Assembly (NCBI RefSeq): GCF_035917675.1
Contig: NZ_CP109104.1
Coordinates: 124,001 to 188,000 of the forward strand
Direction: 5' to 3'
DNA length: 64,000 nucleotides
Origin: Streptomyces sp. NBC_01775
Lineage (GTDB): Bacteria; Actinomycetota; Actinomycetes; Streptomycetales; Streptomycetaceae
Shown here: one piece after another, positions 26,559-36,034 of the stretch
Position numbering within the stretch: the first letter of the stretch is position 1
Layout of the letters: each line of letters begins with the position of its first letter
The notes under the pieces: model-generated
Databases searched by the model: none
The model's input: only the letters and a program-made list of their open reading frames with translations
What the model was told of the DNA's origin: nothing
Translations under genes and position numbers: made by a program

Positions 26559-27584
26559 TCAGCGTCCCTGCTGCGTCAGCAGGGCATCCAGGCGTGGGTA
26601 GACGGTGCGGGCGTTGGCTTCCTGGATGCCGGTCAGATCCGTGTCGGAGAGTCCGGCGGCCTCGGCGTAGCGGCGGGTGTCGTCGAAGTGGTGGCCGGTG
26701 GCGGGATCGATGTCGCGGACCGCGCCGATCATCTCCGAGGCGAAGAGGATGTTGCGTGCGGGTACGACCTCGAACAGGAGGTCGGCGCCCGGCTGGTGGT
26801 AGACGCAGGTGTCGAAGAAGACATTGCCCAGCACATGGTCTTCGAGCGGTGGTTTCCCCAGCGCCATCGCCAGCCCCCGGAAGCGGCCCCAGTGGTACGG
26901 GACGGCGCCACCACCGTGCGGGATGACCAGCCGCAGGGTCGGGAAGTCCCGGAACAGGTCTCCCTGGACCAGCTGCATGAAGACGGTGGTGTCGGCGTTC
27001 AGGTAGTGCGCACCCGTCGTGTGGAACGCCGGGTTGACGCTGGTGCTCACGTGGACCATCGCCGGTATGTCGTACTCGGCCATTTTTTCGTAGACCGGGT
27101 ACCAGGAGCGGTCGGTGAGCGGCGGGGCCGTCCAGTGGCCGCCCGACGGGTCGGGGTTGAGGTTGAGGGCGACGGCTCCGTACTCCTCGACGCATCTGGT
27201 CAGCTCCGGGACGCAGGTCGCCGGGTCGACGCCCGGTGACTGCGGAAGCATGGCCGCGGGGGCGAAGCGCTCCGGGTAGAGCCGGCTGACGCGGTGGCAC
27301 AGCTCGTTGCAGAGGGCCGCCCACCGTGCGGAGGTCTCGAAGTCCCCGATGTGGTGGGCCATGAAGGAGGCCCGCGGCGAGAAGACCGTCAGATCGATGC
27401 CGCGTTCGTCCATCAGCCGGAGCTGGTTCGGCTCGACGCTTCGGCGCAGGTCGTCGTCGCTGATGCGCAGCTCCCCGGGGCTCGGGGCCGCGGCCGGGTC
27501 CGTGAGTCCGGCGATCTGCCTCTCGCGCCACTCCCCCAGCGCCGGTGGCGCGGTGGTGAAGTGGCCATGGCAATCGATGATCAT
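26559..27584 (-). CDS. ligJ: 4-Oxalomesaconate hydratase, LigJ-like amidohydrolase
   Basis: 341 residues from ATG 27584 (GAGGAGC upstream). It starts [13 protein letters not shown] with metal ligands His6 and His8, and contains the barrel blocks [18 protein letters not shown] and [13 protein letters not shown]. LigJ hydrates 4-oxalomesaconate to 4-carboxy-4-hydroxy-2-oxoadipate. Its start overlaps the end of the upstream tautomerase gene by 4 bases, indicating translational coupling. Confidence 0.86.
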   Translation of the reverse strand: MIIDCHGHFTTAPPALGEWRERQIAGLTDPAAAPSPGELRISDDDLRRSVEPNQLRLMDERGIDLTVFSPRASFMAHHIGDFETSARWAALCNELCHRVSRLYPERFAPAAMLPQSPGVDPATCVPELTRCVEEYGAVALNLNPDPSGGHWTAPPLTDRSWYPVYEKMAEYDIPAMVHVSTSVNPAFHTTGAHYLNADTTVFMQLVQGDLFRDFPTLRLVIPHGGGAVPYHWGRFRGLAMALGKPPLEDHVLGNVFFDTCVYHQPGADLLFEVVPARNILFASEMIGAVRDIDPATGHHFDDTRRYAEAAGLSDTDLTGIQEANARTVYPRLDALLTQQGR

Positions 27585-28873
27585 CGCTTGGGCTCCTCGG
27601 GGTATGCGGGGTCGTGGGGCCACAGGCGGCCGGGAAGGAGGACCTCACCGGCCATGATCAGTCGCGCGGTGCGGACCAGGGCCGACTTGGTCACGCGCGG
27701 CGGCTCGTACGCTGCCGGTCCCGGCCCGGCTCCCGTCTCCGTGCCGTGGGGGGACCCGAGTGCGAGGCCCAGCTCGACGCTGAACTCACCGGCCGGGTGC
27801 TCCACGGAGACGGCGACATCGGTACTGTCGGCACCCTCGGCGCCATCGGTGCCATCGGTGCCCGTGGCGGAGGCAGGCGGGCGGATCAGCGCGTGCGCGA
27901 CCGTTCCGTCCAGTACGCAGGCGGTGGCCACGGTGACGGCGGCCAGGACCCCGATCGACTCGTGGCAGACATGCGGGATGAAGCTGCGTGTGCTGATCGT
28001 CCCGCCATGGGCCCCGGGAGCGACGAGGGTCATCTTGGGATAGTTCTTGGCTGTCACATCGCCGAGCCCCATCAGCTCGCCGCAGGCCAGGCGCAACGCT
28101 TCGAGGCGGGTCTTGAGTTCCGTGTCGGCGTTCAGCTCGGCGACGGACTCGTAGCCGGTACGGCGCAGGGCGGAAGCCTCGGCGATCACCAGCGGCTGGC
28201 CGTTGTCGATACAGGTGACCTCGATGGTGCCGATGCCTTCGACGGCTACGGGCTCGCGGGTGCGGCCGGTAGGCAGCAGGGCGGAGCACACGGAGCCGGC
28301 GGTGTCGAGGAAGTTGACGGTGACGGGTGCGGCGCTGCCGGGGACACCGTCGATGCGGGTGTCACCGGCGTACGCCACGTAGCGCCCCGACTCGCCTTGG
28401 GGGGTGGGAACGGTGATCTCCGCCGTCAGGCCCGTGTTGAGAGTGCGCACCCGAGCCGTGGTCGTGTCGCCCCGGGGAGTCAGCAGGCCCGACTCGACGG
28501 CGAACGGGACGACGGCCGCCAGCATGTTGCCGCAGTTGGGCGTGGTGTCGACGAGGTCGCTGCCGGGCTGGAGCTGCGCGAACCGGAAGTCGAGATCGGC
28601 GTCGGCACGGGTGCTGAGGCCGACGATGCCGGCCTTGCTGGTCAGCGGAGTACCACCGCCCAGGCCGTCGATCTGGCGGGGATCCGGCGAACCCATGGCC
28701 GCCAGGAGCGCGGCATCGCGGTTCGCGCCGTCGGACGGCAGGTCGGTGGCGCGGAAGAACGGTCCGCGTGAGGTCCCGCCGCGCATGAACCAACAGGGGA
28801 CCGCCACCTGCTCGCCGCGCCGTCGCGGACGGGAGCCGCCCGTGGACCGTGGCCGGATCGACGTGGGTTGCAC
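27581..28873 (-). CDS. galD: 4-Oxalomesaconate tautomerase, LigU/GalD-like (PrpF family)
   Basis: 430 residues from GTG 28873 with GGGAGAA six bases away. PrpF-type isomerase fold: [17 protein letters not shown] near the start, then [36 protein letters not shown] and [15 protein letters not shown]. It converts keto 4-oxalomesaconate to the enol or isomer used by the hydratase. A 24-residue basic extension before [11 protein letters not shown] is atypical. First gene of the operon, divergent from the GntR regulator. Confidence 0.87.
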   Translation of the reverse strand: MQPTSIRPRSTGGSRPRRRGEQVAVPCWFMRGGTSRGPFFRATDLPSDGANRDAALLAAMGSPDPRQIDGLGGGTPLTSKAGIVGLSTRADADLDFRFAQLQPGSDLVDTTPNCGNMLAAVVPFAVESGLLTPRGDTTTARVRTLNTGLTAEITVPTPQGESGRYVAYAGDTRIDGVPGSAAPVTVNFLDTAGSVCSALLPTGRTREPVAVEGIGTIEVTCIDNGQPLVIAEASALRRTGYESVAELNADTELKTRLEALRLACGELMGLGDVTAKNYPKMTLVAPGAHGGTISTRSFIPHVCHESIGVLAAVTVATACVLDGTVAHALIRPPASATGTDGTDGAEGADSTDVAVSVEHPAGEFSVELGLALGSPHGTETGAGPGPAAYEPPRVTKSALVRTARLIMAGEVLLPGRLWPHDPAYPEEPKR

Positions 28874-28957
28874 CGTTGTTCTCCCTGCTCCGCTGCTCGT
28901 GCCGCTCGTGCCGCTGGACCGTGCTGGCTGATTAACGTCAACCTAACCTTCGACAAG

Positions 28958-28969
28958 ATTGTTGACAAT
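28958..28969. promoter_or_regulatory. Probable FadR-type GntR operator
   Basis: ATTGTTGACAAT has the arms ATTGT/ACAAT, the TTGT-NN-ACAA type bound by FCD-domain GntR regulators. It lies in the 192-base region between the divergent lig-like operon and the GntR gene and overlaps a TTGACA -35-like element for the regulator. Autoregulation plus control of the operon is likely. Confidence 0.6.
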
Positions 28970-29065
28970 ATCGTCGCCCAAAAATTTCCCGGCATCGTCA
29001 GCGAAGGCTCCACGCTGGATAGAATCCGTGCGACCAAGGGCATCTGAGAAGCGAGGACGGCAGAC

Positions 29066-29725
29066 GTGGCGGACAACCGGGTGACCGGCCAGGAGGGACG
29101 GCGCGTGGTCAGCACGGGCATCCGACGGGCACTGTCGTCGGGAGACATGGTGCCGGGACAGCGGCTCGTCGAGCAGGAGCTGGCGGAGACGTTCCGCGCC
29201 ACTCGCAGCTGCGTCCGCGAGGCGTTGCAGGACCTCGCCGCAGAGGACCTGGTGGAGCTGATCCCCCGCCGTGGGGCCCGGGTCCGGGCCGTCTCCGTGG
29301 ACGAGGCGGTCCAGATCACCGAATGCCGCGCCTCCCTGGAGGGACTGTGCGCGCGACGGGCGGCCGGTGTGGCCACCGAGGAACAGCGGGACATCCTGCG
29401 CGAGACGCGGGAGAACATGAGCAAGGCCGTCGCCGCCGGTGATCCGGAGACCTATTCCGCCCTGAACCGCCGGCTGCACGATCTCATCGCGGAGATCAGC
29501 GGACAGAAGGTGGCACAGGGCCTGCTGGACCGGCTCAACGGACAGATGGTCCGCTACCAGTTCCGCCTCTCACTGCGCCCCGGCCGCCCCGCCCAGTCGC
29601 TTCCCCAGCACCTGGCGATCATCGACGCCATCCTGGCCGGCGATCCCGAGGCGGCGGAGGCCGCCTCCCGGGCCCACCTCGACAGCGTCGTCGAGGCACT
29701 GCGGGCCACTCCCGGCGAGAGCTGA
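29066..29725 (+). CDS. GntR/FadR-family (FCD) transcriptional regulator
   Basis: 219 residues from GTG 29066. The winged helix-turn-helix lies at ~12-75 (VPGQRLVEQELAETFRATRS, then VREALQDLAAEDLVELIPRR). The all-helical FCD ligand domain follows (~85-210), with metal/ligand positions in RLHDLIAEISG and LPQHLAIIDAILAGD. Divergent orientation and a palindrome in the shared promoter make it the regulator of the PDC-degradation operon, probably responding to a pathway dicarboxylate. Confidence 0.9.
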   Translation: MADNRVTGQEGRRVVSTGIRRALSSGDMVPGQRLVEQELAETFRATRSCVREALQDLAAEDLVELIPRRGARVRAVSVDEAVQITECRASLEGLCARRAAGVATEEQRDILRETRENMSKAVAAGDPETYSALNRRLHDLIAEISGQKVAQGLLDRLNGQMVRYQFRLSLRPGRPAQSLPQHLAIIDAILAGDPEAAEAASRAHLDSVVEALRATPGES

Positions 29726-29743
29726 ACCCGCGCCGGACGCGCG

Positions 29744-29990
29744 TCAGGGGGCGCCTTCTCCGTGGCGTGCGGCACGTGGAGGGCGGCCCGCCGCCGTGTC
29801 GATCGCGTCGTCCAGCATGTCCCCGGGAGCGGAGCAGACCGTCGATCATCCGGTCGATGCGCTGCCGTTCCACGGTCAGGTCTGCCACCGGTTGTGGGCA
29901 GGCGCTCGTGGTCGGTCCGCCCTCCGGCCAAGGCAGGGTCCCGCAGCCGGTGCCCGCGCCCGGTCAGCCGGCCGCCGTGCGTGGCGAGTT
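29744..29990 (-). pseudogene. MerR-family regulator remnant
   Basis: On the minus strand the pieces GRLTGRGHRLRD, TLPWPEGGPTTSACPQP, VADLTVERQRIDRMIDGLLR and DMLDDAIDTAAGRPP form the middle and end of a SoxR/MerR-like regulator. They lie in different frames, with an extra G near 29826. The DNA-binding N-terminus is not visible. It ends at the stop at 29744-29746. Confidence 0.65.
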
Positions 29991-30350
29991 CCCGGCGCGG
30001 GGTGCGCCGTCGGGCGGCGCCGAGCCCGACACGATCGGGATGTGCCACCGGATGGCCGCCAGGGGCTTCCTGTCCGGCGGTCCCACGGGGACCGTTGTCG
30101 GTGGGGCACGCACTGGCTGCGAGAGAAGTACCCGGTCGAGGACCCGGTGGCGGTGGCCACCTTCCCGGAACTCGGCGAGCCCCATCTCGACCCCGTCTGC
30201 GAACAGGGCGGGCTGCGCGGGCATTTCGGGCGGCCCGGCCGGTCCGGCCTCCCAGGCCTCCCCGGCCGAGCACGCCCGGCGTACCGGGAGCGCCCGCCCC
30301 CGCAGGCACCCGCCCCATCCCGAGCCCACTCACACCCTGGAGCTGGAGAC
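29991..30350. other. Gap, probably decayed sequence
   Basis: Between the MerR remnant and the SbnB-like gene. Open frames are present but I recognise no protein. The last 20 bases carry the ribosome site of the next gene. Confidence 0.5.
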
Positions 30351-31379
30351 ATGTCCCAAGCCCCCTCGTTCGCCGTGATCTCCGGGGAACAGGTCGCCGC
30401 CGCCCTGCACGGCAGGGAAGAGCAGGTCATCGCGCTGGTGGAGTCCGCCTACCGGACACACGGAGAGGGCCGGACCGTCAATCCGGACTCCTGCTTCCTG
30501 CGCTTCCCCGACCGGCCCTCCTCCCGCATCATCGCGCTGCCCGCCTCGGTGAAGGGCGAGGTGAACGTGCACGGCATCAAGTGGATCTCCTCGTTCCCGG
30601 AGAACGTCGACGCCGGTATCCCGCGCGCCTCGGCGGTGCTCATCCTCAACGACCCCGATACCGGCTACCCGTTCGCCTGCCTGGAGAGCTCCATCATCAG
30701 CGCGGCGCGCACCGCGGCCTCCGCCGCGCTGGCCGCCAGGACGCTCGCCGGACGGCGCGGGGTACGCCCGCGCAGCGTCGGCCTCCTCGGTGCCGGCCTG
30801 ATCGCCCGCTACATCCACACATATCTGGCGGGCAGCGGGCTGTCGTTCGACGAGGTGGGCGTCTTCGACCTGCGGCGGGATCACGCCGAGGGATTACGCG
30901 ACCACCTGCTGCGCACGAAGACCGGCGCCACCGTCACCGTCCACGACTCCGCCGATTCGCTGCTGACCTCGTCGGATCTGATCGTGCTGGCCACCGTCGC
31001 GGGCGAGCCGCACATCCTCGACCCCGGGCTCTTCGCCCACCGCCCGCTGGTGCTGCACATCTCGCTGCGCGACCTGGCGCCCGGGATCATCACTGCCTCC
31101 TGCAACATCGTGGACGACGTCGACCACTGCCTCAAGGCGAACACCTCGCCGCACCTCGCCGAACAGCGGACCGGCAACCGGGACTTCCTCGACGGCACTC
31201 TCTTCGACGTACTCGAAGGCAGGGTCGCCGTCCCGGCCGACCGCCCCGTGGTCTTCTCACCCTTCGGGCTGGGCGTGCTCGACATGGCGGTGGCGAAACA
31301 CGTTTACGACACGGTCGCGGCATCCGGAGAACTCGCCACCGTGCCCGGCTTCTTCCACGAAATGCGGCGCCACGGCTGA
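30351..31379 (+). CDS. sbnB: SbnB-like dehydrogenase (ornithine cyclodeaminase family)
   Basis: 342 residues from ATG 30351 with GGAG in the leader. It matches the SbnB type in the blocks GIKWISSFPENV (~75-86), RASAVLILNDPDTGYPFACL and ESSIISAARTAASAALAA, and has a Rossmann NAD site GLLGAGLIARY (144-154). SbnB oxidatively cleaves N-(2-amino-2-carboxyethyl)-glutamate to 2,3-diaminopropionate and 2-oxoglutarate. Its usual partner SbnA is not adjacent, but an SbnA-like gene lies at 42.5 kb. The gene follows decayed sequence, so it may have been displaced. Confidence 0.85.
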   Translation: MSQAPSFAVISGEQVAAALHGREEQVIALVESAYRTHGEGRTVNPDSCFLRFPDRPSSRIIALPASVKGEVNVHGIKWISSFPENVDAGIPRASAVLILNDPDTGYPFACLESSIISAARTAASAALAARTLAGRRGVRPRSVGLLGAGLIARYIHTYLAGSGLSFDEVGVFDLRRDHAEGLRDHLLRTKTGATVTVHDSADSLLTSSDLIVLATVAGEPHILDPGLFAHRPLVLHISLRDLAPGIITASCNIVDDVDHCLKANTSPHLAEQRTGNRDFLDGTLFDVLEGRVAVPADRPVVFSPFGLGVLDMAVAKHVYDTVAASGELATVPGFFHEMRRHG

Positions 31380-31641
31380 TGCCCTCCGGCGTACGCCGGT
31401 CCGACCGCCTCGGCCTCGCAGGGAGGTGCGAGCCGGGCGATTCCGTCAGCTGTCCGCCCCCGTCTTCGGACAGCTGACGGAAGCCGGAGCCTGGATCGTC
31501 CGGCAGAAGCCGCCCGTTGGCGCGTTCCCCGTGGTGTCCGTCTCGGACGTGTGGCGCCGACCATGTCGGAGCGCTGCCGTCCAGGTGGCGGGGAGATCCC
31601 GCCGCCGTGCGTCGAACACGGCCGGCGGCGGGCTGGGACGG

Positions 31642-32220
31642 TCAGTGCCCGGACGGTGCCAGATGTGCGCGCTCTCCCTGCGCGCCGAACAGGGCGAGCA
31701 GCTCCGCGGTCCGGCTGTCGGCGCTGCCGATCCAGTGCGGTATGCGGGTGTCGAACTCCGCGGCCTCGCCGACGCCGAGCCGGAACTCCCGCTCGCCGAG
31801 CACGAACCTGACGTGTCCGTCGAGGACGTAGAACCACTCGTATCCCTCGTGGGTCTGGAGGTTCATCGTGGGTGCCCGGCCGGCGGGCGGATAGATCACC
31901 TTGTAGGCCTGGATACCGCCGGTCTGCCTGGTCAGTGGCACCATCACCAGCCCGGATCGCCGCACTGGTCGCAGGTGGACGCGCGGGTCGCCGGTGGGCG
32001 GGGCCGCGACGAGATCATCGAGCGGGACGCCGTGCGCCCGGGCCAGCGGCAGCAGCTGCTCCAGCGTGGGGCGGAGCTTGCCGTTCTCAAGACGGGACAG
32101 GGTGCTCGCCGTGAGGCCGGTTTCGTCTGCCAGCGCCGCCAGCGTGGCGCTCCGCGCCCGGCGCAGGGCACGCAGACGCGGCCCGACTCCGGCCAGAACA
32201 TCTTCTGCGGGGTTGTCCAT
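31642..32220 (-). CDS. XRE-family regulator with C-terminal cupin domain
   Basis: 192 residues from ATG 32220. The helix-turn-helix lies at ~12-66 (LADETGLTASTLSRLENGKL). The cupin barrel (~95-180) shows MNLQTHEGYEWFYVLDGHVR and VGEAAEFDTRIPHWIG with the metal/ligand residues. This architecture is common for regulators of amino-acid or polyamine genes. It is divergent from the methyltransferase gene, its probable target. Confidence 0.88.
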   Translation of the reverse strand: MDNPAEDVLAGVGPRLRALRRARSATLAALADETGLTASTLSRLENGKLRPTLEQLLPLARAHGVPLDDLVAAPPTGDPRVHLRPVRRSGLVMVPLTRQTGGIQAYKVIYPPAGRAPTMNLQTHEGYEWFYVLDGHVRFVLGEREFRLGVGEAAEFDTRIPHWIGSADSRTAELLALFGAQGERAHLAPSGH

Positions 32221-32353
32221 GCCCCGATGATGCGGATCCGCAATTTTTCTTGCAAGAGCGGAACGGCGGTGTCGATGCTGTCGGTACATCACCGGCGTCG
32301 AAGGCGCGTATCGGATCACGCCCGGCACGTCGGCCGACGAAGGGGCAACTCAG

Positions 32354-33034
32354 ATGGATTCCACCCCACACCGGCGTCCCACCGCCGACGCCGCGGGCGA
32401 CCAGGGCACGCCGGACGGGGACGCCGAGCTGTTATGGGAGCGGCACTACCGCACGCAGCGCGCCTGGGACACACGCGTCAACCCGCTGCTCGCCGAGACC
32501 GCCGCACCGCTGCGCCCCGGCGCCGCCCTGGATCTGGGCTGCGGCGCCGGCGGCGACGCCATCTGGCTCGCCCGACGGGGCTGGCACGTCACCGCCGTGG
32601 ACATCTCCACCACCGCCGTCGAACGAGTGCGGGAACGTGCCCGCGATCTCGGCGTCGGGGACCGGGTCGTCACCGAACAGCACGATCTGGGCGGCAGCTT
32701 CCCGGCCGGCCAGTTCGATCTCGTCTCCGCCCAGTACTTCCACACGCCGCTCCCGTTGCTCCGCGGCCGGGTTCTGCGCACCGCCGCACGGGCCCTGCGG
32801 CCCGGCGGTCTCCTGCTGATCGTCGACCACGGCTCCACCGCGCCCTGGTCATGGAACCAGGACCCCGGCATCCACTACCCCGCACCCACCGAGATCGCCG
32901 CCGAACTTGATCTCGACCCCGCGCGCTGGTCCGTCGTCCGCGCCGACATGCCCCACCGCCGGGCCACCGGACCCGCTGGTGAGACCGCCACCGTCATCGA
33001 CAACGTCCTGCTCCTCCGGCTGACCGCCGGATGA
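32354..33034 (+). CDS. SAM-dependent methyltransferase (class I)
   Basis: 226 residues from ATG 32354 with AAGGGG upstream. SAM-binding motif I is LDLGCGAGGDAIWLA (59-73); motif II region is HVTAVDIS; FDLVSAQYFHTPL and RALRPGGLLLIVDHG complete the Rossmann fold. The small UbiE/tellurite-type fold suggests a small-molecule substrate. It is probably controlled by the divergent XRE-cupin regulator. Confidence 0.85.
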   Translation: MDSTPHRRPTADAAGDQGTPDGDAELLWERHYRTQRAWDTRVNPLLAETAAPLRPGAALDLGCGAGGDAIWLARRGWHVTAVDISTTAVERVRERARDLGVGDRVVTEQHDLGGSFPAGQFDLVSAQYFHTPLPLLRGRVLRTAARALRPGGLLLIVDHGSTAPWSWNQDPGIHYPAPTEIAAELDLDPARWSVVRADMPHRRATGPAGETATVIDNVLLLRLTAG

Positions 33035-33087
33035 TCGCCCGATGACCGCCGGAACCACACGACATCACATCGGAACGGAGTGACTCG

Positions 33088-33597
33088 ATGCCAGGAAACC
33101 GTGCGCAGCGATCCCGGACCCGGGCGAAGGACACCGGACCTCCGCAGACCGGCGCCGATGAGAAGGCCACTCTGCGAGGCTTCCTCGACTATCTGCGGAA
33201 CTCGGTGGCGGACAAGGTCGCGGGCGTGCCGGAACCGCAAGTCCGAACGGGCGGAGTGCCCTCGGGCACCAGCCTTCTCGGGCTGCTCAAGCATCTGGCG
33301 TTCGTCGAACGGTTCTACTTCCTCGGCGAGGACGCCGAGGACTGGCATGCGACCATGCGGCCGTCCGCGGAGGACAGCGTCGACGGCGTGCTCGCCGACT
33401 ACCGGAAGGCCGTCGAGCGAGCGAACCAGGTCATCGACGCCTGCCCGGACCTGACCCTTCCCGCTCCGCGCCCCCCGCGCCGGGGGGCGGCACCGTCGAT
33501 GCGGTGGGTCCTGGTGCACATGATCGAAGAGACCGGCCGGCACGCCGGCCACGCCGACGTCCTCCGCGAGCAGATCGACGGATCCACCGGCCGCTGA
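33088..33597 (+). CDS. DinB-family (DUF664-like) protein
   Basis: 169 residues from ATG 33088. Four-helix bundle with metal-ligand motifs: LLGLLKHLAFVERFYF (~62-77) and WVLVHMIEETGRHAGHADVL (~139-158). Such proteins are mycothiol- or thiol-transferase-like and their substrates are mostly unknown. It follows the methyltransferase by 53 bases on the same strand and may share its transcript. Confidence 0.85.
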   Translation: MPGNRAQRSRTRAKDTGPPQTGADEKATLRGFLDYLRNSVADKVAGVPEPQVRTGGVPSGTSLLGLLKHLAFVERFYFLGEDAEDWHATMRPSAEDSVDGVLADYRKAVERANQVIDACPDLTLPAPRPPRRGAAPSMRWVLVHMIEETGRHAGHADVLREQIDGSTGR

Positions 33598-33718
33598 CAA
33601 GCCGGCTACCGGAGCACGGGGAACGGGCCGCCTGGTCATCGGTCGGCAGCGGGGATCTGGGCGATCACCGCGTGACGGGTAACCCGGCAGCGTCTGCCTA
33701 CGGCTGAGGAAACGCGTG

Positions 33719-33753
33719 CTGCCCGGCGGCCCCGAGGAGGGGCAGCCGGGCAG
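33719..33753. terminator. Hairpin between convergent genes
   Basis: Perfect 9-bp stem (CTGCCCGGC with GCCGGGCAG) around a 17-nt loop that is itself partly complementary. It lies between the DinB gene and the convergent transglycosylase-like gene. Confidence 0.6.
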
Positions 33754-33783
33754 TCTCCGGCGGGCGTTCGCCGGGATACAGGA

Positions 33784-33810
33784 GCAGCCCTGTCGTGGTG
33801 ACAGGGCTGC
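33784..33810. terminator. Terminator of the transglycosylase-like gene
   Basis: Perfect 11-bp stem GCAGCCCTGTC / GACAGGGCTGC with a GTGGT loop, 42 bases after the stop codon of the minus-strand gene. It can serve both convergent genes. Confidence 0.8.
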
Positions 33811-33851
33811 GCGGGGTTGCGGGGCCGGGTGAGCTCGTCCGCTCAGGACAC

Positions 33852-34427
33852 TCAGTAGGCGGAGTCGACCTTGTCCATGGAGCCGTAGCGGTCGGCCGCG
33901 TAGTTGCAGGCGGCGACGATGTTGGCGACCGGGTCGGTCAGCTTATCGGCGGTGCCCTTGACGTGGTACTGGTCGAAGGTCGGCTGGATCACCTGGAGCA
34001 GACCCTTGGACGGGGTGCCCTTCTTGGCGTTGACGTCCCAGCCGTTCATGGCGTTCGGGTCGCCGGCCGACTCACGGATGATGTTGCGCTTGATCCCGTC
34101 GTAGGAGCCGGGAATGCCGTGCTTCTGCATGATGGAGCGCGCCTCGCGGATCCAGCCGTCCAGGTTGTCCGAGGACCCCTTGGCCTTGCTGGTGTGCGCG
34201 TCGGCCTTGGCGGCCTTCGTGGCCTGGGCGTCGACGTGCTGGGCGGTGGTCGAGGCGGCCTGGATGCTCACCGGCTTGTCAGCGGGCTTGGCCGGGGTCT
34301 CGGCGGCGTGGGCGGTACCGGAGAGGGTGGCGGTCGCGATGGCAGCGGCGCCTACGGCGGTGCCGCCGACGGTGGCGAGACGGGCGAGCTTGGCGTTGCG
34401 GATGGTGCCGGTGATCGCAGTACGCAT
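33852..34427 (-). CDS. Secreted transglycosylase-SLT-like cell-wall protein
   Basis: 191 residues from ATG 34427. Signal peptide ~1-42 (ending GTAHAAETPA); an Ala/Lys/Thr-rich linker to ~85; then a soluble-lytic-transglycosylase-like domain with GIPGSYDGIKRNIIRESAGD (catalytic Glu in RESAGDP) and TPSKGLLQVIQPTFDQYH. It probably cleaves or remodels peptidoglycan outside the cell. A 400-base untranslated-looking region lies upstream. Confidence 0.88.
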   Translation of the reverse strand: MRTAITGTIRNAKLARLATVGGTAVGAAAIATATLSGTAHAAETPAKPADKPVSIQAASTTAQHVDAQATKAAKADAHTSKAKGSSDNLDGWIREARSIMQKHGIPGSYDGIKRNIIRESAGDPNAMNGWDVNAKKGTPSKGLLQVIQPTFDQYHVKGTADKLTDPVANIVAACNYAADRYGSMDKVDSAY

Positions 34428-34851
34428 TCGAGCGGAAAGCCTTTCGCAGGGGACGTGGCGGTCGCGGGTGCCGGGAGAGGCGGTGGCGGACCGGGTTCGT
34501 TCCCGACGCCGTGCGACCTGGCCCCCACCGTGGAGGGCACCCCCCGAAGGGCACAAATATGTGACGTACTATCCGTCTTCGTCCGATTTTGATGACCGAG
34601 CCAACCCGGGACACCATGCAACCGTCCGGGGCATATCGGACATACGAAGCCGCTTCGTGAGTGACGTGGCTCCTATGGGTCGCTTCACAATCCAGGGCCC
34701 TCACTCTCACCGCACGTCGGCGCACATAAGCGCACCGTCGACACAACAGACCCCCTGGCCGCCGGGACTCACCGCCCCGGCGCCACGGCGACGACGGCTT
34801 AGGGGCTGTCGCGCGGACGGAGCCCCGCGTACATGTCGGTGCGTGACGGGG
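34428..34851. other. Long upstream region of the transglycosylase gene
   Basis: No gene is visible. It contains an A/T-rich patch (34551-34600) with promoter-like sequence on the minus strand, and about 120-170 bases of GC-rich leader before the start codon. A structured leader is possible. I looked for the c-di-AMP riboswitch known upstream of such genes but did not find its conserved 3' block. Confidence 0.45.
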
Positions 34852-35952
34852 TCAGGCCGGGGCGTGGTGGGCCAGGACGTGATGGGGGTCGCGCTCGTCG
34901 GAGGCGGGAGCGGCATCGGCGTGGACGAGGGCCGCGGTCAGTTTGGGTACGGCGTGGAGCAGGGCGTGCTCGGCCTCGACCGCGATCCGGTGTCCGTCGC
35001 GGACGCTGAGGTGACCGTCGATGACGATGGAGACCTCCGCGCGCAGGCGGTGGCCGATCCAGCGCAGCCGCAGCTCGCCGACCCCGGTCACACCGGGGAC
35101 CGTGCGCAAGGCTTCTTCGGCGGCATCGACCAGGGCGGGGTCGACGGCGTCCATCACGCGGTGGAAGACCTCGCGGGCGGCGTCCCGCAGCACCAGCGCG
35201 ATCGCCGCGGTGATCAGCAGTCCGACCACCGGATCGGCGAGCTGCCAGCCCAGAGCCGCTCCCCCCGCGCCGAGGAGGACGGCCAGCGAGGTGAAACCGT
35301 CGGTACGCGCGTGCAGCCCGTCGGCGACCAGCGCGGCCGAGCCGATCCGGCGGCCGACCCGCGTCCGGTAGCGCGCCACCCATTCGTTGCCGAGGAAACC
35401 GAGCACGGCCGCGGCGGCGACCGCTCCCGGATGCTCCATCTCCCGCGGGTGCAGCAGCCGGTCGACGGCAGTCCACGCGGCAAAGACGGCCGAGGCCGCG
35501 ATGGTCGCGACGATGACGAGGCCCGCCAGGTCCTCGGCCCGCCCGTACCCATAGGTGAAGCGCCGCGTCGCCGCCCGGCGGCCGAGGACGAAGGCCACCC
35601 CCAGCGGGAGAGCGGTCAGCGCGTCGGCGGCGTTGTGCACCGTGTCTCCCAGCAGCGCCACCGAACCGGACACTGCGACGATCACCGCCTGGACGACCGC
35701 CGTGGCACCCAGCACGACCAGCGAGACCCACAGCGCCCGCATGCCCTGCGCGGACGACTCCAGCGCCGCGTCCAGCTTGTCCGCCGACTCGTGCGAATGC
35801 GGCGTCAGCATGTGCCCGAGCCGGTGCCTCAGCCTCGCGAGCCGGCCCTCGGCACGACCGTGCTCGTGGCTGTGGTGGTGCTCGTGGTCGTCCGTGTGCT
35901 CGCGGTCGTCCTCGTGCTCGTGCTCATGACGGCCGTGGGGGACGGGACTCAT
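34852..35952 (-). CDS. CDF-family metal (probably zinc) efflux protein
   Basis: 366 residues from ATG 35952 with GAGGAGG upstream. The N-terminus is His/Asp/Glu-rich (residues 6-31, HGRHEHEHEDDREHTDDHEH). Six membrane helices follow, with the transport-site pairs His106-x3-Asp110 (TVHNAAD, helix 2) and His214-x3-Asp218 (GLHARTD, helix 5). A C-terminal cytoplasmic ferredoxin-like domain is present. His/Asp sites favour Zn2+. Divergent ArsR gene is the likely regulator. Confidence 0.92.
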   Translation of the reverse strand: MSPVPHGRHEHEHEDDREHTDDHEHHHSHEHGRAEGRLARLRHRLGHMLTPHSHESADKLDAALESSAQGMRALWVSLVVLGATAVVQAVIVAVSGSVALLGDTVHNAADALTALPLGVAFVLGRRAATRRFTYGYGRAEDLAGLVIVATIAASAVFAAWTAVDRLLHPREMEHPGAVAAAAVLGFLGNEWVARYRTRVGRRIGSAALVADGLHARTDGFTSLAVLLGAGGAALGWQLADPVVGLLITAAIALVLRDAAREVFHRVMDAVDPALVDAAEEALRTVPGVTGVGELRLRWIGHRLRAEVSIVIDGHLSVRDGHRIAVEAEHALLHAVPKLTAALVHADAAPASDERDPHHVLAHHAPA

Positions 35953-36034
35953 ACGGCTCCTCCTCGTGCGGCGGGCGGACAGGGCGCGGCTGCCGCAGTT
36001 GGACACGGGGCGGCGCCGGATCCATTATGTGCAA

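Noticed and set aside
28935..28956. AAGGTTAGGTTGACGTTAA on the minus strand as an iron box
   Set aside because: Only about 12 of 19 positions match and the second half-site is destroyed; the operon has no link to iron.
34428..34700. Possible c-di-AMP (ydaO) riboswitch in the leader of the transglycosylase gene
   Set aside because: A GAACGAACCCGG-like stretch is present on the minus strand, but the conserved 3' block resembling CCGUCAGCUAAC is absent. A covariance-model search would be decisive.
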